From assembly GCF_013372265.1 (NCBI RefSeq), contig NZ_CP054051.1:186001-250000 (forward strand): a DNA stretch of 64,000 nt, in the 5' to 3' direction. Made by a program: the position numbers and the translations under genes. The notes below the pieces were generated by a model. It did not search any database, had not been told where the DNA came from, and saw nothing but the letters and a program-made list of their open reading frames with translations. This DNA comes from Aliarcobacter cibarius (GTDB taxonomy: Bacteria > Campylobacterota > Campylobacteria > Campylobacterales > Arcobacteraceae). Each line of letters begins with the position of its first letter. The first letter of the stretch is position 1. Shown one piece after another: positions 51,824 through 61,058 of this stretch.

Positions 51824-53575
51824 TTAAATTTGTGAATTTATTAAATAAATTATAAATTTTGCACCATTTATTGTATTTTCAACTTCTAATTTACCACCAA
51901 TATTTTTTTCAATTATAACCTTGCTCATATAAAGTCCAATACCTAAGCCTTTTTCTTTTGTTGTAAAATAAGGTTCAAAAATCTTTTTGATTATTTTTTC
52001 ACTTATTCCACCTGCATTATCAATAATTTCTATAAGTATATTTTCTTCTTTTTTAATTATATTTATTATAATTTTTGCATCTTTTATCTCTTGTTTTATA
52101 AATTCATCTTTTGCGTTATTTAAAAGATTAAAAATTACTTGAGCGAACTCACCTTTATAAGTTCTGATTCTAAAATTTTCAGTGTAATTAAAATTTAATT
52201 TTATATCTAAAGATTTAAAACTTTCATTTAAAAGATTTATGCTTTCATTTATACATTCTATTAAACTAAATTCCTCTTTTTGTTTAGAAATCTTAAAAAA
52301 GTTTCTAAAATCATCTATTGTATGAGACATAAATTCTATCTGCTTATTAGCTTCATCGGTTTTTTTTTCTAAATATTTTTTATCAAGTTTATCATTTTCA
52401 TAAGCAGCTTTTAAATTCATAATTATATATGAAAGATGTGTTAAAGGTTGTCTCCATTGATGGGCTATATTCCCAATCATTTCTCCCATTGAGGCTAATT
52501 TACTTTTATTTATTAAAATAGTTTCATTTTGCTGTTTTTCTAATTCGGTTTGTCTCATTTTGAATCCAATTGCAAATGAAAATAGTAAAGACTCCAAAGG
52601 AATGCCAATATGCAACATATAATTTTCATTATAATCAGAAAAACTACTTTGAGATAAAAATACAAAAATAAATAGAGAAAACCATCCAATAATATAAAAT
52701 AATGCTGGTTTATAGCCTTGCTTTAAAACAAAAAAAGCAAAGATAAGCAAAAGAAAGATTAATATATAGGGTGGAATATAATCAATAATAAATGATTTAT
52801 TTGTAATTAATAATGAAAAAATATCTAATAAATCTAAAAAAATTAAAAGCCATAAAGAAGTATGTATTTTTGGTGTATATTTTTTAGTATTTAAAAATTC
52901 CATATTAAATAAAATTGATAATAATATTGATAAATTTAATAAAAGAGTTAATGAAATATCTATATTATTTCCATTGTTATCAAGTAAATTAATAATGTAA
53001 GAATTTTTTGAACATAGTACTAAAAGAAATAAAAGAGATACTTGTAATAATGAATAATAAAGAAAAATCTTTTCTTTATTATAAAGAAAAAAGACAAAGT
53101 TATATAAAAAAGCACATAATATTATCCCATAAGTAATTCCAAATAAAAGTTTTTCTTCATTTAAAATATTTTTATATTCAAACTCATTAAAGAGCTCCAA
53201 ATCAAAAAAAAGATGTTGATTTTCTAAATCAAAATTTATTATTAAATCATTTTTTATATTTTCAAGTTTAATAATAGGTACTTTGTTTATAAATTCATAA
53301 GAGTAATTACTATTTTTAAAACTATCTTTTGTACTTAATATCTTTATATAATAAACATCATTTTTTAAAAGTTTTTCATCAATTTCTATTTTTAATACTA
53401 AGTTAGTATATTTTTGTTCATAGTTTTTTTTATCTAATTGTTTAAATTTAATAAAATTTTTCCCATCAAATGAGATAAAAGTTTTTTCTAACATCTGTTC
53501 TTTAAGATTCTGTGCATGTAAATTTATAAAAAAAAAGAGATTTAAAATAAGAATTCTTATCATTAGATTAAACAT
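51824..53575 (-). CDS. Sensor histidine kinase with 7TMR-DISM input
   Basis: The 583-aa protein has a signal sequence (ILILNLFFFINLHAQ), a periplasmic beta-rich domain (about 22-130), then seven hydrophobic segments (about 140-325). HisKA follows with GNIAHQWRQPLTHL (phospho-His about 375), and HATPase_c with FNLLNNAKDEF (N), EIIDNAGGI (G1) and GLGIGLYMSK (G2). 7TMR-DISM kinases with an HQWRQPL H-box are abundant in Arcobacter and relatives. The first codons overlap the regulator stop by 8 nt, so the pair is translationally coupled. Input signal unknown; adjacent efflux genes suggest a toxic compound or envelope stress. Confidence 0.9.
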   Translation of the reverse strand: MFNLMIRILILNLFFFINLHAQNLKEQMLEKTFISFDGKNFIKFKQLDKKNYEQKYTNLVLKIEIDEKLLKNDVYYIKILSTKDSFKNSNYSYEFINKVPIIKLENIKNDLIINFDLENQHLFFDLELFNEFEYKNILNEEKLLFGITYGIILCAFLYNFVFFLYNKEKIFLYYSLLQVSLLFLLVLCSKNSYIINLLDNNGNNIDISLTLLLNLSILLSILFNMEFLNTKKYTPKIHTSLWLLIFLDLLDIFSLLITNKSFIIDYIPPYILIFLLLIFAFFVLKQGYKPALFYIIGWFSLFIFVFLSQSSFSDYNENYMLHIGIPLESLLFSFAIGFKMRQTELEKQQNETILINKSKLASMGEMIGNIAHQWRQPLTHLSYIIMNLKAAYENDKLDKKYLEKKTDEANKQIEFMSHTIDDFRNFFKISKQKEEFSLIECINESINLLNESFKSLDIKLNFNYTENFRIRTYKGEFAQVIFNLLNNAKDEFIKQEIKDAKIIINIIKKEENILIEIIDNAGGISEKIIKKIFEPYFTTKEKGLGIGLYMSKVIIEKNIGGKLEVENTINGAKFIIYLINSQI

Positions 53576-54236
53576 TTATTTGATAACCAATTCCAGAAAT
53601 ATTTTTAACTATATTTTTAAACGTTTTTTTTCTAATATCTTTTACAATAGAACGCATCGAATCTTCTGTCATATCTCCATGCCATACGTAGTTATTAAAT
53701 TCACAATACTTAACGGCTCTCTTACTATTTTTAATCAAAAGTTCTAAAAATAGTAATTCTTTTTTTGTTAAAATTATTTGTTCCTCTTTTAAAAATAGAG
53801 TTTTATTTAAAGTATCAAAAGTGAACTCCTCATTTAAATAAAATATACTTTTATCTTCAATAATATCTTCAATACAAGATTTAAGAACAGGTAAAAGTTT
53901 ATCAGCTGTAATTGGTTTTAATAAATATTTTATAAGACCTAATTCTATTGCATCCAATAAATAAGATGTTTCTAAAAATGCAGTAGCGAGAATAATTTTA
54001 GTTTTTTTATCTTTTTGTCTAATTTTTTTAACCATTTCAATACCATTTAGCTTAGGCATTTTTATATCACTGATTATAATATCAGGTTGAAATCTTTCAT
54101 AAGCTTCAAAGCCACTTATTCCATTATCTGCTTCATAAACATTATTACAATAAAACTCAAGATATTCAACAGCATTTTCTCTTATAGAATTTTCATCATC
54201 AATATATAAAATCTTTAAACTTTTAAACTCATTCAT
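53568..54236 (-). CDS. OmpR-family response regulator
   Basis: I start at the ATG at 54236 (MNEFKSLKILYIDDENS) with AAGG nine bases upstream; a longer frame begins with a TTG at 54269. The receiver domain has the DDE acidic pocket, ISDIKMPKLNG (phospho-Asp), ATAF and LLKPI. The C-terminal winged helix contains LTKKELLFLELLIKN...EDSMRSIVKDIRKK...ISGIGYQI. It is the first gene of the two-component operon. OmpR-type regulators bind tandem direct repeats of 10-11 bp, as found upstream of the efflux operon (55931-55952). Confidence 0.9.
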   Translation of the reverse strand: MNEFKSLKILYIDDENSIRENAVEYLEFYCNNVYEADNGISGFEAYERFQPDIIISDIKMPKLNGIEMVKKIRQKDKKTKIILATAFLETSYLLDAIELGLIKYLLKPITADKLLPVLKSCIEDIIEDKSIFYLNEEFTFDTLNKTLFLKEEQIILTKKELLFLELLIKNSKRAVKYCEFNNYVWHGDMTEDSMRSIVKDIRKKTFKNIVKNISGIGYQINV

Positions 54237-54317
54237 CTTTAACCTTCGTATAATACATTTATCAATCAAAGTTTAAAATATTGATTGAAGTTCTATGAAA
54301 CTCATAGCTCTCACAAA

Positions 54318-54486
54318 GGCTAATAATAAACAAGTTTTTTTCCTTTTAGGATTTAAATACCTACATATAAAACGTCTTGTGTTAGCTTTATTAAATCATC
54401 TATAGGATGCTCGGGAGAAAAATATTTTCTACCTGTTATAACACGAAGCTATGAGATTTTAAACTATCACATTATGGAGGATTATT
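54318..54486 (+). ncRNA. Candidate bridge RNA region of the IS110 element
   Basis: IS110-group elements encode a bridge RNA in the long non-coding left end. The 170 bases here include CTTGTGTTA (about 54374) that can pair with TAACACGAAG (about 54438), bracketing a segment with possible internal loops. By-eye only, with no fold computed. Confidence 0.35.
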
Positions 54487-55704
54487 ATGTATTATGTTGG
54501 AGTTGATATTGCTAAAGACAAACACTATGTTTGTATTTTAGATGATGCAAAAGAGTTAGCTTGCAAACCTTTTTGGATTTATAGTGATATATTAGGATTA
54601 AGAGAACTACTCAAACGATTAGCTGAACTATCATTAGATATGAATGACTTTATTATTGGTATAGAATCAACTGGAGCATTTAGTGAAAATTTCTATAGTT
54701 ATATTACTGATGCAGATTATAAAGTAATACTTTTAAATTCTTATCAAACTTCTAAGTATAGAGATTTCTCTACTCTTAAAAAGATTAAAAATGATTCAAT
54801 AGATGCTTATGTTATTGCTGAATTACTTGCTAGTGGTAAATACAAAGCTAGTTATATTAGCAATGAAGATTATCACAATTTAAAAGTTTTAAATCGATTA
54901 AAAAAATCATTAGATGATAAAATAAAAACTATTAAAAGAGAGATAACAACTGTTGTTGCTACTGTTAATCCAGAGATTGAAAAAGTATTTCCAAATATCT
55001 TTACCAAAACTGCAATAGCGATCATTAAATCTTACCCAACCGCAATGGATATTTCAAAAGCTACGCCAGAAAAGCTAACTAAGATTTTTCGACATATCAA
55101 AGGTAATAGCTTTAATCTTGAAAAAGCAAAATATCTTATAGAACTTGCTAAATCTTCTATTTATACAGGTCGTGCAAATGAATCTAGAGCTTTAATGATC
55201 AAGACTAATATTAAGATATTAGAGCTTTATATTCAAGAAAGAGATGAAGTTGAAGAACAAATTCAAATTCTTATAGACAATCAACTTGATGATGATTCAA
55301 GTAATATTGAAAATCTTAAATCAATTCCTGGAGTATCTAATAAAACTGTTACAGCAATATTAGGAGAATGTGGAGACCTTAGAAGATTTGAATCAGCTAA
55401 AGCTTTCATAGGTTTTTTAGGTCTATATCCAACTTTATATCAATCAGGTAAATCTTTATCAACTGGAACTTTAGCTAAAAGAGGAATACCCATAGCTAAA
55501 CATGCTCTTTATATGGCAGCAGTATCAGCTGTTAGACATAATAACGAACTTCATAAACTTTTTAGAGACAAAGTATCATCTGGTAAATCCAAAAAAGAAG
55601 CATTGATAATTATTGCTAAAAAATTAGCATCTATTATCTATTCTCTTTTTAAATATAACCAAGCATATAATCCATATAGAGTACTAATCCAACATAAAAA
55701 GTAA
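54487..55704 (+). CDS. IS110-family DEDD transposase
   Basis: The 405-aa protein has YYVGVDIAKDKHYVCI (first D), IGIESTGAFSEN (E), and KNDSIDAYVIAELL (two D) of the RuvC-like DEDD domain. A central coiled region is followed by Transposase_20 with LKSIPGVSNKTVTAILGECGDLRRF, AFIGFLGLYPTLYQSG and the serine-bearing GTLAKRGIPIAK block. Full length; start behind GGAGGATTATT. Confidence 0.95.
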   Translation: MYYVGVDIAKDKHYVCILDDAKELACKPFWIYSDILGLRELLKRLAELSLDMNDFIIGIESTGAFSENFYSYITDADYKVILLNSYQTSKYRDFSTLKKIKNDSIDAYVIAELLASGKYKASYISNEDYHNLKVLNRLKKSLDDKIKTIKREITTVVATVNPEIEKVFPNIFTKTAIAIIKSYPTAMDISKATPEKLTKIFRHIKGNSFNLEKAKYLIELAKSSIYTGRANESRALMIKTNIKILELYIQERDEVEEQIQILIDNQLDDDSSNIENLKSIPGVSNKTVTAILGECGDLRRFESAKAFIGFLGLYPTLYQSGKSLSTGTLAKRGIPIAKHALYMAAVSAVRHNNELHKLFRDKVSSGKSKKEALIIIAKKLASIIYSLFKYNQAYNPYRVLIQHKK

Positions 55705-55930
55705 ACTTGTTAGTTTAACACTTGTGAGAACAATGAGTTTTCATAGAACTTTGACCAAAATGTATTATTATTTTTAAATTTGATCATTTGAACATTTCAA
55801 AAAATGCTCAAAAAATCAAACCATAAAGCACGCCTTAAAAAATAGCCTAGTCGTTTAAGCTATTCTTTATAGGATGGTTTTATTTATATATTGTATTTTG
55901 AATAAATGTAGAAAAAATGTCCTTATTAAA

Positions 55931-55952
55931 TTTTTCCCATATTTTTCCCATA
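55931..55952 (+). promoter_or_regulatory. Tandem 11-bp direct repeat upstream of the efflux operon
   Basis: TTTTTCCCATA occurs twice in direct tandem, ending 47 bases before the TolC-family start codon. Direct repeats with 11-bp pitch are the usual binding pattern of OmpR-family regulators, and such a regulator lies at 53568. Function inferred. The rest of 55752-55999 has a possible ATAGC/GCTAT hairpin (about 55842-55864) but no gene. Confidence 0.5.
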
Positions 55953-55999
55953 AATTTATTCTATTCTTTTTGTAATAAAAAATAAAGAGAGAAACATTA

Positions 56000-57220
56000 A
56001 TGTTAAAAAAAATCATTGTATTAATTTTTATTGCAACTTCACTATATGCAAATTCTTTAAAAGAACTTTTAAGTAATATTGAAGTAACAAATGAAAATTA
56101 TCAAGCACAACAAGCTTTACAAGAGATGGCTAAAAAACAGTATGAATCAGCAACAAAAGATAATTATCCAACATTTAATCTAATTGGGGCTTATGAAAAT
56201 AATTCAAAAGTTTTAAGTAATGAACCTGAGGATATAGCTTATGGAGAATTAAAAGCTTCATATATTTTATATGATGGAAACAAAATACTAAATAATGAAT
56301 TATCTAAAAAAAATTTACATGAATCACAAAAACTAAAAACTCAATATTTAAAGCAAGAGATTATGTTAGAGGTAATAAAACAATATTTTTCATATCAAAA
56401 TACAAAATCTGCTATTGATGTTATAAATTACAAAATAAATGAATTAAATGGTCAAATAAAAAAATTTGAAATTTTAGTAAAAAATGACCTTGAAACAAAA
56501 GATAAACTTCAAGCTTTAATTGCATCAAAAAAAGAGGCTTTATATGATATTGAAAATTTAAAAATAGATTTAGAAAATTCAATATTACAACTATCTCTTT
56601 TGACAGGTCGTGAAATTTCACTACATGATGAAGAAAGATTGATTGAGCCAAGTTATGAAGAAAATGATAGATATGATATTGAAGCAAAAAAACTTGAAGC
56701 TAAAAGTGTAAAATATACATCTGATAGTTTTAATTATTTACCTACAATATCAATAACAGATTCTTTAAAAAAACAAGAATATTTGCATTATGATGAAACA
56801 TATAATGATAAATTGAATAATCAAATAATATTTCAAATCAGCTTTCCTATTTTAGATTTTGGAAAAATCTCAAAAGATAAAGAAGCTAGTCAATTAGAGG
56901 CTTTAGCTTTAAATAAAGAGATTGCTTATAAAGAAAAATCTATTCAAATTGAAAGAAAACTAGCTTTAAAATCACTAGAATCTTCAAAAGTTAAATTAGA
57001 TAGTGCAACATCAGGGCTTGAAGCTACAAATACAACTTATGAATTTAGTAAAAAAAGATTTGATGCAAATTTGATAAGTTACACTGAATATTTAACTGAA
57101 CTTACAAAAAAACAAGATGCAAACTATCGAGTAATCTTAGCAAAAAATGATATTGAACTAAAAAAAGCCAATCTTGCTTTCGCACTTGGAATTGATTTAT
57201 TAACACTTATAAAGGAATAA
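56000..57220 (+). CDS. TolC-family outer-membrane efflux protein
   Basis: The 406-aa protein has a signal peptide (MLKKIIVLIFIATSLYA), two long helical-barrel halves with OEP-type repeats and the QISFPILDFGKISKDKEASQLEA signature in the second half. It is the outer-membrane channel of the tripartite pump. Start behind AGAGAGAAA; the adaptor gene begins one base after its stop. Confidence 0.9.
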   Translation: MLKKIIVLIFIATSLYANSLKELLSNIEVTNENYQAQQALQEMAKKQYESATKDNYPTFNLIGAYENNSKVLSNEPEDIAYGELKASYILYDGNKILNNELSKKNLHESQKLKTQYLKQEIMLEVIKQYFSYQNTKSAIDVINYKINELNGQIKKFEILVKNDLETKDKLQALIASKKEALYDIENLKIDLENSILQLSLLTGREISLHDEERLIEPSYEENDRYDIEAKKLEAKSVKYTSDSFNYLPTISITDSLKKQEYLHYDETYNDKLNNQIIFQISFPILDFGKISKDKEASQLEALALNKEIAYKEKSIQIERKLALKSLESSKVKLDSATSGLEATNTTYEFSKKRFDANLISYTEYLTELTKKQDANYRVILAKNDIELKKANLAFALGIDLLTLIKE

Positions 57221-57221
57221 A

Positions 57222-57911
57222 ATGAAAAAAATACAAATTATGATAATACTTCTAACAAATATTTTATTTGCTGATGTTTATGCAACTTATGAAGTAAAAG
57301 CATTAAATGAAGCCTCTTTAAATGTTTCTACATCTGGTATTGTTTCTAAAATAAATACAGATGTAGGAAACAAAGTAAAAAAAGGTGAAGTTTTACTTTC
57401 ACTAAATGATTCAGAAGAAAAAGCGAATCTTGAAATATCAAAGAATGAATATAAATTTTTATTAACTCAATATGAAAGATATAAAAAAAGTGCAGAAGTT
57501 TTTGATAAAAATAGTTTAGATAAATTGGAATCAGAGTTAAAAAGTGCAAAAGATTTAATAACTTTAAATGAAGCAAAACTATCAAAAATGAAAATCATTG
57601 CTCCATTTTCTGGTGTAATTTCTGAAAAAAATATAGAAGTTGGTGATATGTCAAGTAATACTGAAAAAGCTTTATTAAAACTTGTTTCAAATGAAAAAAA
57701 ACTTTTATTAGCATTTGATTCAAAATTCGCTCAAGATGTGAAAGTTGGAGATGAATTTTGTTTAAACTCAAAAAAAGATGATTATAAAAATTGTGTTGAA
57801 ATTTACAAAATTTATCCTACATTAAATAGTGACAAAAAATTAAATGCAGAAGCTTATGGTGTAGATTTAAAAATTGGTAATTTTGGTGATGGATTAATAA
57901 AAGGAAACTAA
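57222..57911 (+). CDS. Periplasmic adaptor (membrane fusion) subunit of the RND pump
   Basis: The 229-aa protein has a signal peptide (MKKIQIMIILLTNILFA) and a first lipoyl half with VSTSGIVSKINTDVGNKVKKGEVLLSL. A short helical hairpin follows, then the second half IIAPFSGVISEKNIEVGDM and a beta-barrel end. It is clearly shorter than typical MFPs (350-400 aa), with a reduced hairpin and no membrane-proximal domain. Short MFPs of this kind are common in Campylobacterota RND operons. One base separates it from the permease. Confidence 0.88.
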   Translation: MKKIQIMIILLTNILFADVYATYEVKALNEASLNVSTSGIVSKINTDVGNKVKKGEVLLSLNDSEEKANLEISKNEYKFLLTQYERYKKSAEVFDKNSLDKLESELKSAKDLITLNEAKLSKMKIIAPFSGVISEKNIEVGDMSSNTEKALLKLVSNEKKLLLAFDSKFAQDVKVGDEFCLNSKKDDYKNCVEIYKIYPTLNSDKKLNAEAYGVDLKIGNFGDGLIKGN

Positions 57912-57912
57912 T

Positions 57913-60900
57913 ATGTACAAATTTGCTATTTCAAGACCAATTACAACTTTTATGTTTGTATTTGCTTTGGTATTCTTTGGATATACTCAAATCCAAAAAA
58001 TGCCAATTGCATTCTTACCAAATGTTGATTATCCCGTTGTTAGTGTTATAACTAATTATGACCAAGGTTCAACTGAAATTATTGAAAGTAAAATAACTGA
58101 TAAAATAGAAGAAGCGATAAGTGGTATTTCTGGAATTGATATAATAAGATCAGATACTTCAAAAAATCAATCAGTTGTTATTGCTCAATTTGAGTTAAGT
58201 AAACCTGTTGAAGAAGCTGCAAATGATGTTAGAGATAAGGTTTCAACTGTTGATTTACCAAAAGAAGCTAATAAACCTATAATTGAAAAATTTTCAAGTA
58301 GTTCTGCACCTATAATAACTCTTTTTTTATCAACAAAACTTGATAATCTTGATAAATTAATGCTTCATGCAAATGAAGTAGTAAAACCTGTTTTACAAAG
58401 TATTGAAGGTGTTGGAAAAGTAGAAATTGCAGGTTTTAGGGATAAAGTACTAAAAATATATCCAGATACTACTCTTTTAAGTAAATATAATCTTGATTTA
58501 AATGACTTATCTTCAAAAATTGATGAAGAAAATATCAAAAAAGATGGAGGAAGAGTTGTTCAAGAAAAAGAAGAATTAAATATCTCAATTGATTCAGATG
58601 CAATAAATGTTGAACAACTAGAAAATATAAAAATAAAAGATGGTGTTAGATTAAAAGATGTTGCAAAAGTTGAAGAAACAATAGAAGATGAAAGAACATT
58701 TGCAAACTATAATGAACAAAAAGGTGTATTATTACAAGTAAAAAAAATCTCAGGTGCTAATGAGGTAAATATTGCAAAATCAGTAAGGGAAAAAATTCCA
58801 TATATCAAAGGATTATCAAATGATTTTGATATAAATTTATTATTTGATACAACAAATTTTATTGAATCAACTTACAAAAGTGTTCAATTTGACTTGATTT
58901 TGGGTTGTTTCTTGGCTTCTTTAATTGTATTTGTATTTTTAAGAAATTTTACTTTTACAATCATTGCAGCTATCTCTTTACCTATTTCAATCTTAGGTGT
59001 TCTAGCAATAATGGGTTGGAGTGGGCAAACACTAAATATTTTAACACTTACAGCTTTAACATTATCAATAGGAATTATTATTGATGATGCAATTGTTGTA
59101 ATAGAAAATATTTATAAAAAACTTGAACTAGGAAAAAGTAGATATGAGGCAGCGTTAGAGGGAGTAAGGGAGATATCTTTTTCTGTTTTAGCTATTTCAG
59201 CTATGCTTTTAGCGATTTTTATACCTATTGCAAATATGAGTGGAATAGTAGGAAAATTCTTTAAAAGTTTTGGTATAACTATTGTTGCTTCGGTAATAAT
59301 TTCTTATATTGTAGCAATTACAGTTATTCCTATGATTAGTTCACTTTTGGTAAATCCAAAACATTCGAAATTTTATTTGATGACTGAATCAATATTTTTA
59401 TCGATGGATAGAATATATAAAAATCTTTTAACAAAAGCAATAAAGTTTAAATTTGTAACTTTAATAAGTGGCTTTTCTATATTTGCAATATCTATAATTT
59501 TATCTTCAAATCTAGGAATGGTATTTATGCCAAAAGAAGATAGAAGTCAGTTTGAAGTAATAATCAAAGCAAATGCAAATATTTCAATGGAAGAGATGAA
59601 AAAAACTACAATAAATATTCAAAAAGAGTTACTTTCAATAAGTGAAGTTGATTACTCTTCTTTGACTATTGGATTAAATGGAAATATTTATGAAAGTTCA
59701 ATTTATGTTAGATTAGTTCCAATAGATAAAAGAGCAAAAACTCAACGTCAAATTATGGAAGAGATTAGACATAAATCGAAAACATTTGAAAATATAGAGA
59801 TAAATGTAAATGAAACAGATGATATGAATTCAGGTGCAGAAATTATGACACCATTTCAACTTATATTAAAAGCAAATGATTCAAAACTTGCTGAAGAATC
59901 AGCTAATAAATTGATTGATTATTTAAAAACAATAAACGGAACAACAAATATTCAAAATAATATTCAGCCTAAAAAAGATGAACTTTCTATTGAGATATTA
60001 AAACAAAACTCTTCAAAATTTGGAGTAAAAAGTAGTGATATTGCAAATGTAATTGCAATGGCTTATTCAGGAGAAATTACAATAAGTAATTTTAATAAAA
60101 ATGGTAAAGAATATGATATTGTTATGAGATTATCAGATGATTTAAGAACAAATATAGATGTGATAAATCAATTAAATGTAAAAAATGATAAAGAAGAACT
60201 TATTCCTTTATCAAGTTTAATTAATATAAATACAAAACAGTTAGCTTCTGTAATAAAAAGATATAATAGACAAAAACAAGTTACTGTTGGAACTGATATG
60301 AAAGATGGTTTAGCTTTAGATACTCTAATCAATCTTGTAGTTGAAAATAAAGATAAATGGCTTTTAGATGGAGTAACTTATACTTTTGAAGGAGATGCTA
60401 AAGATATGCAAGATACTTCTGATGCCTTTGGTGTTGCTATTGTTGCTGCTCTTATAATGATATATTTAATTCTTGCTTCATTATATGAATCTCCACTCCA
60501 ACCAATTATCATCATGAGTGCAATGCCACTTAGTTTTACAGGGGCATTTTTAGGACTTTATTTAGCAAATATGAATATGAGTTTATTTAGTATGATGGGA
60601 TTATTTTTACTTCTTGGTTTAGTTGGTAAAAACTCAACTTTAATAGTTGATGCTGCAAATAGGAATAGAGAGAATAATACAACTTTAGATGAAGCAATTA
60701 TTCAAGCAGGGATATCAAGACTACGACCAATCTTAATGACAACTATATCTATGTGTTTAGGTATGCTTCCCCTTGCCCTTTCTATTGGTGAGGGATCAAG
60801 TATAAAAGCTCCTATGGCTATTAGTGTTATAAGTGGTTTAATAATATCTACAATGTTAAGTCTATTTGTAGTTCCAGCTTTATACAAATTAATAGCTCCA

Positions 60901-60939
60901 CTTGATGATAAAATCAGAAAACTTTATACTCACAAATAG
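57913..60939 (+). CDS. RND-family inner-membrane efflux transporter (AcrB/MdtB type)
   Basis: The 1008-aa protein has the whole RND architecture: TM1 near residue 10 (FMFVFALVFFGYTQI), periplasmic porter domain, TM2-6 with the proton-relay motif SIGIIIDDAIVVIENI (about 385-400), a second periplasmic domain and TM8-12 ending with GLIISTMLSLFVVPALYKL. The DD pair in TM4 indicates a proton-driven HAE-1/HME-like pump. Substrate (drug, bile or metal) not predictable from sequence. Slightly shorter than AcrB (1049 aa), mainly in the loops. Confidence 0.93.
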   Translation: MYKFAISRPITTFMFVFALVFFGYTQIQKMPIAFLPNVDYPVVSVITNYDQGSTEIIESKITDKIEEAISGISGIDIIRSDTSKNQSVVIAQFELSKPVEEAANDVRDKVSTVDLPKEANKPIIEKFSSSSAPIITLFLSTKLDNLDKLMLHANEVVKPVLQSIEGVGKVEIAGFRDKVLKIYPDTTLLSKYNLDLNDLSSKIDEENIKKDGGRVVQEKEELNISIDSDAINVEQLENIKIKDGVRLKDVAKVEETIEDERTFANYNEQKGVLLQVKKISGANEVNIAKSVREKIPYIKGLSNDFDINLLFDTTNFIESTYKSVQFDLILGCFLASLIVFVFLRNFTFTIIAAISLPISILGVLAIMGWSGQTLNILTLTALTLSIGIIIDDAIVVIENIYKKLELGKSRYEAALEGVREISFSVLAISAMLLAIFIPIANMSGIVGKFFKSFGITIVASVIISYIVAITVIPMISSLLVNPKHSKFYLMTESIFLSMDRIYKNLLTKAIKFKFVTLISGFSIFAISIILSSNLGMVFMPKEDRSQFEVIIKANANISMEEMKKTTINIQKELLSISEVDYSSLTIGLNGNIYESSIYVRLVPIDKRAKTQRQIMEEIRHKSKTFENIEINVNETDDMNSGAEIMTPFQLILKANDSKLAEESANKLIDYLKTINGTTNIQNNIQPKKDELSIEILKQNSSKFGVKSSDIANVIAMAYSGEITISNFNKNGKEYDIVMRLSDDLRTNIDVINQLNVKNDKEELIPLSSLININTKQLASVIKRYNRQKQVTVGTDMKDGLALDTLINLVVENKDKWLLDGVTYTFEGDAKDMQDTSDAFGVAIVAALIMIYLILASLYESPLQPIIIMSAMPLSFTGAFLGLYLANMNMSLFSMMGLFLLLGLVGKNSTLIVDAANRNRENNTTLDEAIIQAGISRLRPILMTTISMCLGMLPLALSIGEGSSIKAPMAISVISGLIISTMLSLFVVPALYKLIAPLDDKIRKLYTHK

Positions 60940-60943
60940 ATAT

Positions 60944-60966
60944 TTTCCAAGCATTTAGCTTGGAAA
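60944..60966 (+). terminator. Hairpin terminator of the efflux operon
   Basis: TTTCCAAGC / GCTTGGAAA, 9-bp stem with a 5-nt loop, five bases after the transporter stop and followed by an A/T-rich tract (ATATTTAAAATTATATTTT). Confidence 0.6.
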
Positions 60967-61058
60967 TATTTAAAATTATATTTTAAAATCTTTTTAGTTT
61001 CACATAACTTCCACACTAATTTTTTTTAAAATCTTTTTATTAAAAAATTGGAGGAAAA

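Larger units (their letters stand above)
54288..55751 (+). mobile_element. IS110-family insertion sequence with subterminal inverted repeats
   Basis: AAGTTCTATGA...CTCACAA (54288-54316) and TTGTGAGA...TCATAGAACTT (55722-55751) are about 29-base imperfect inverted repeats around one DEDD-type transposase. The left non-coding end is about 200 bases long, the right about 50. The exact tips cannot be fixed because this family makes no regular target duplication. It separates the two-component genes from the efflux operon. Confidence 0.8.
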
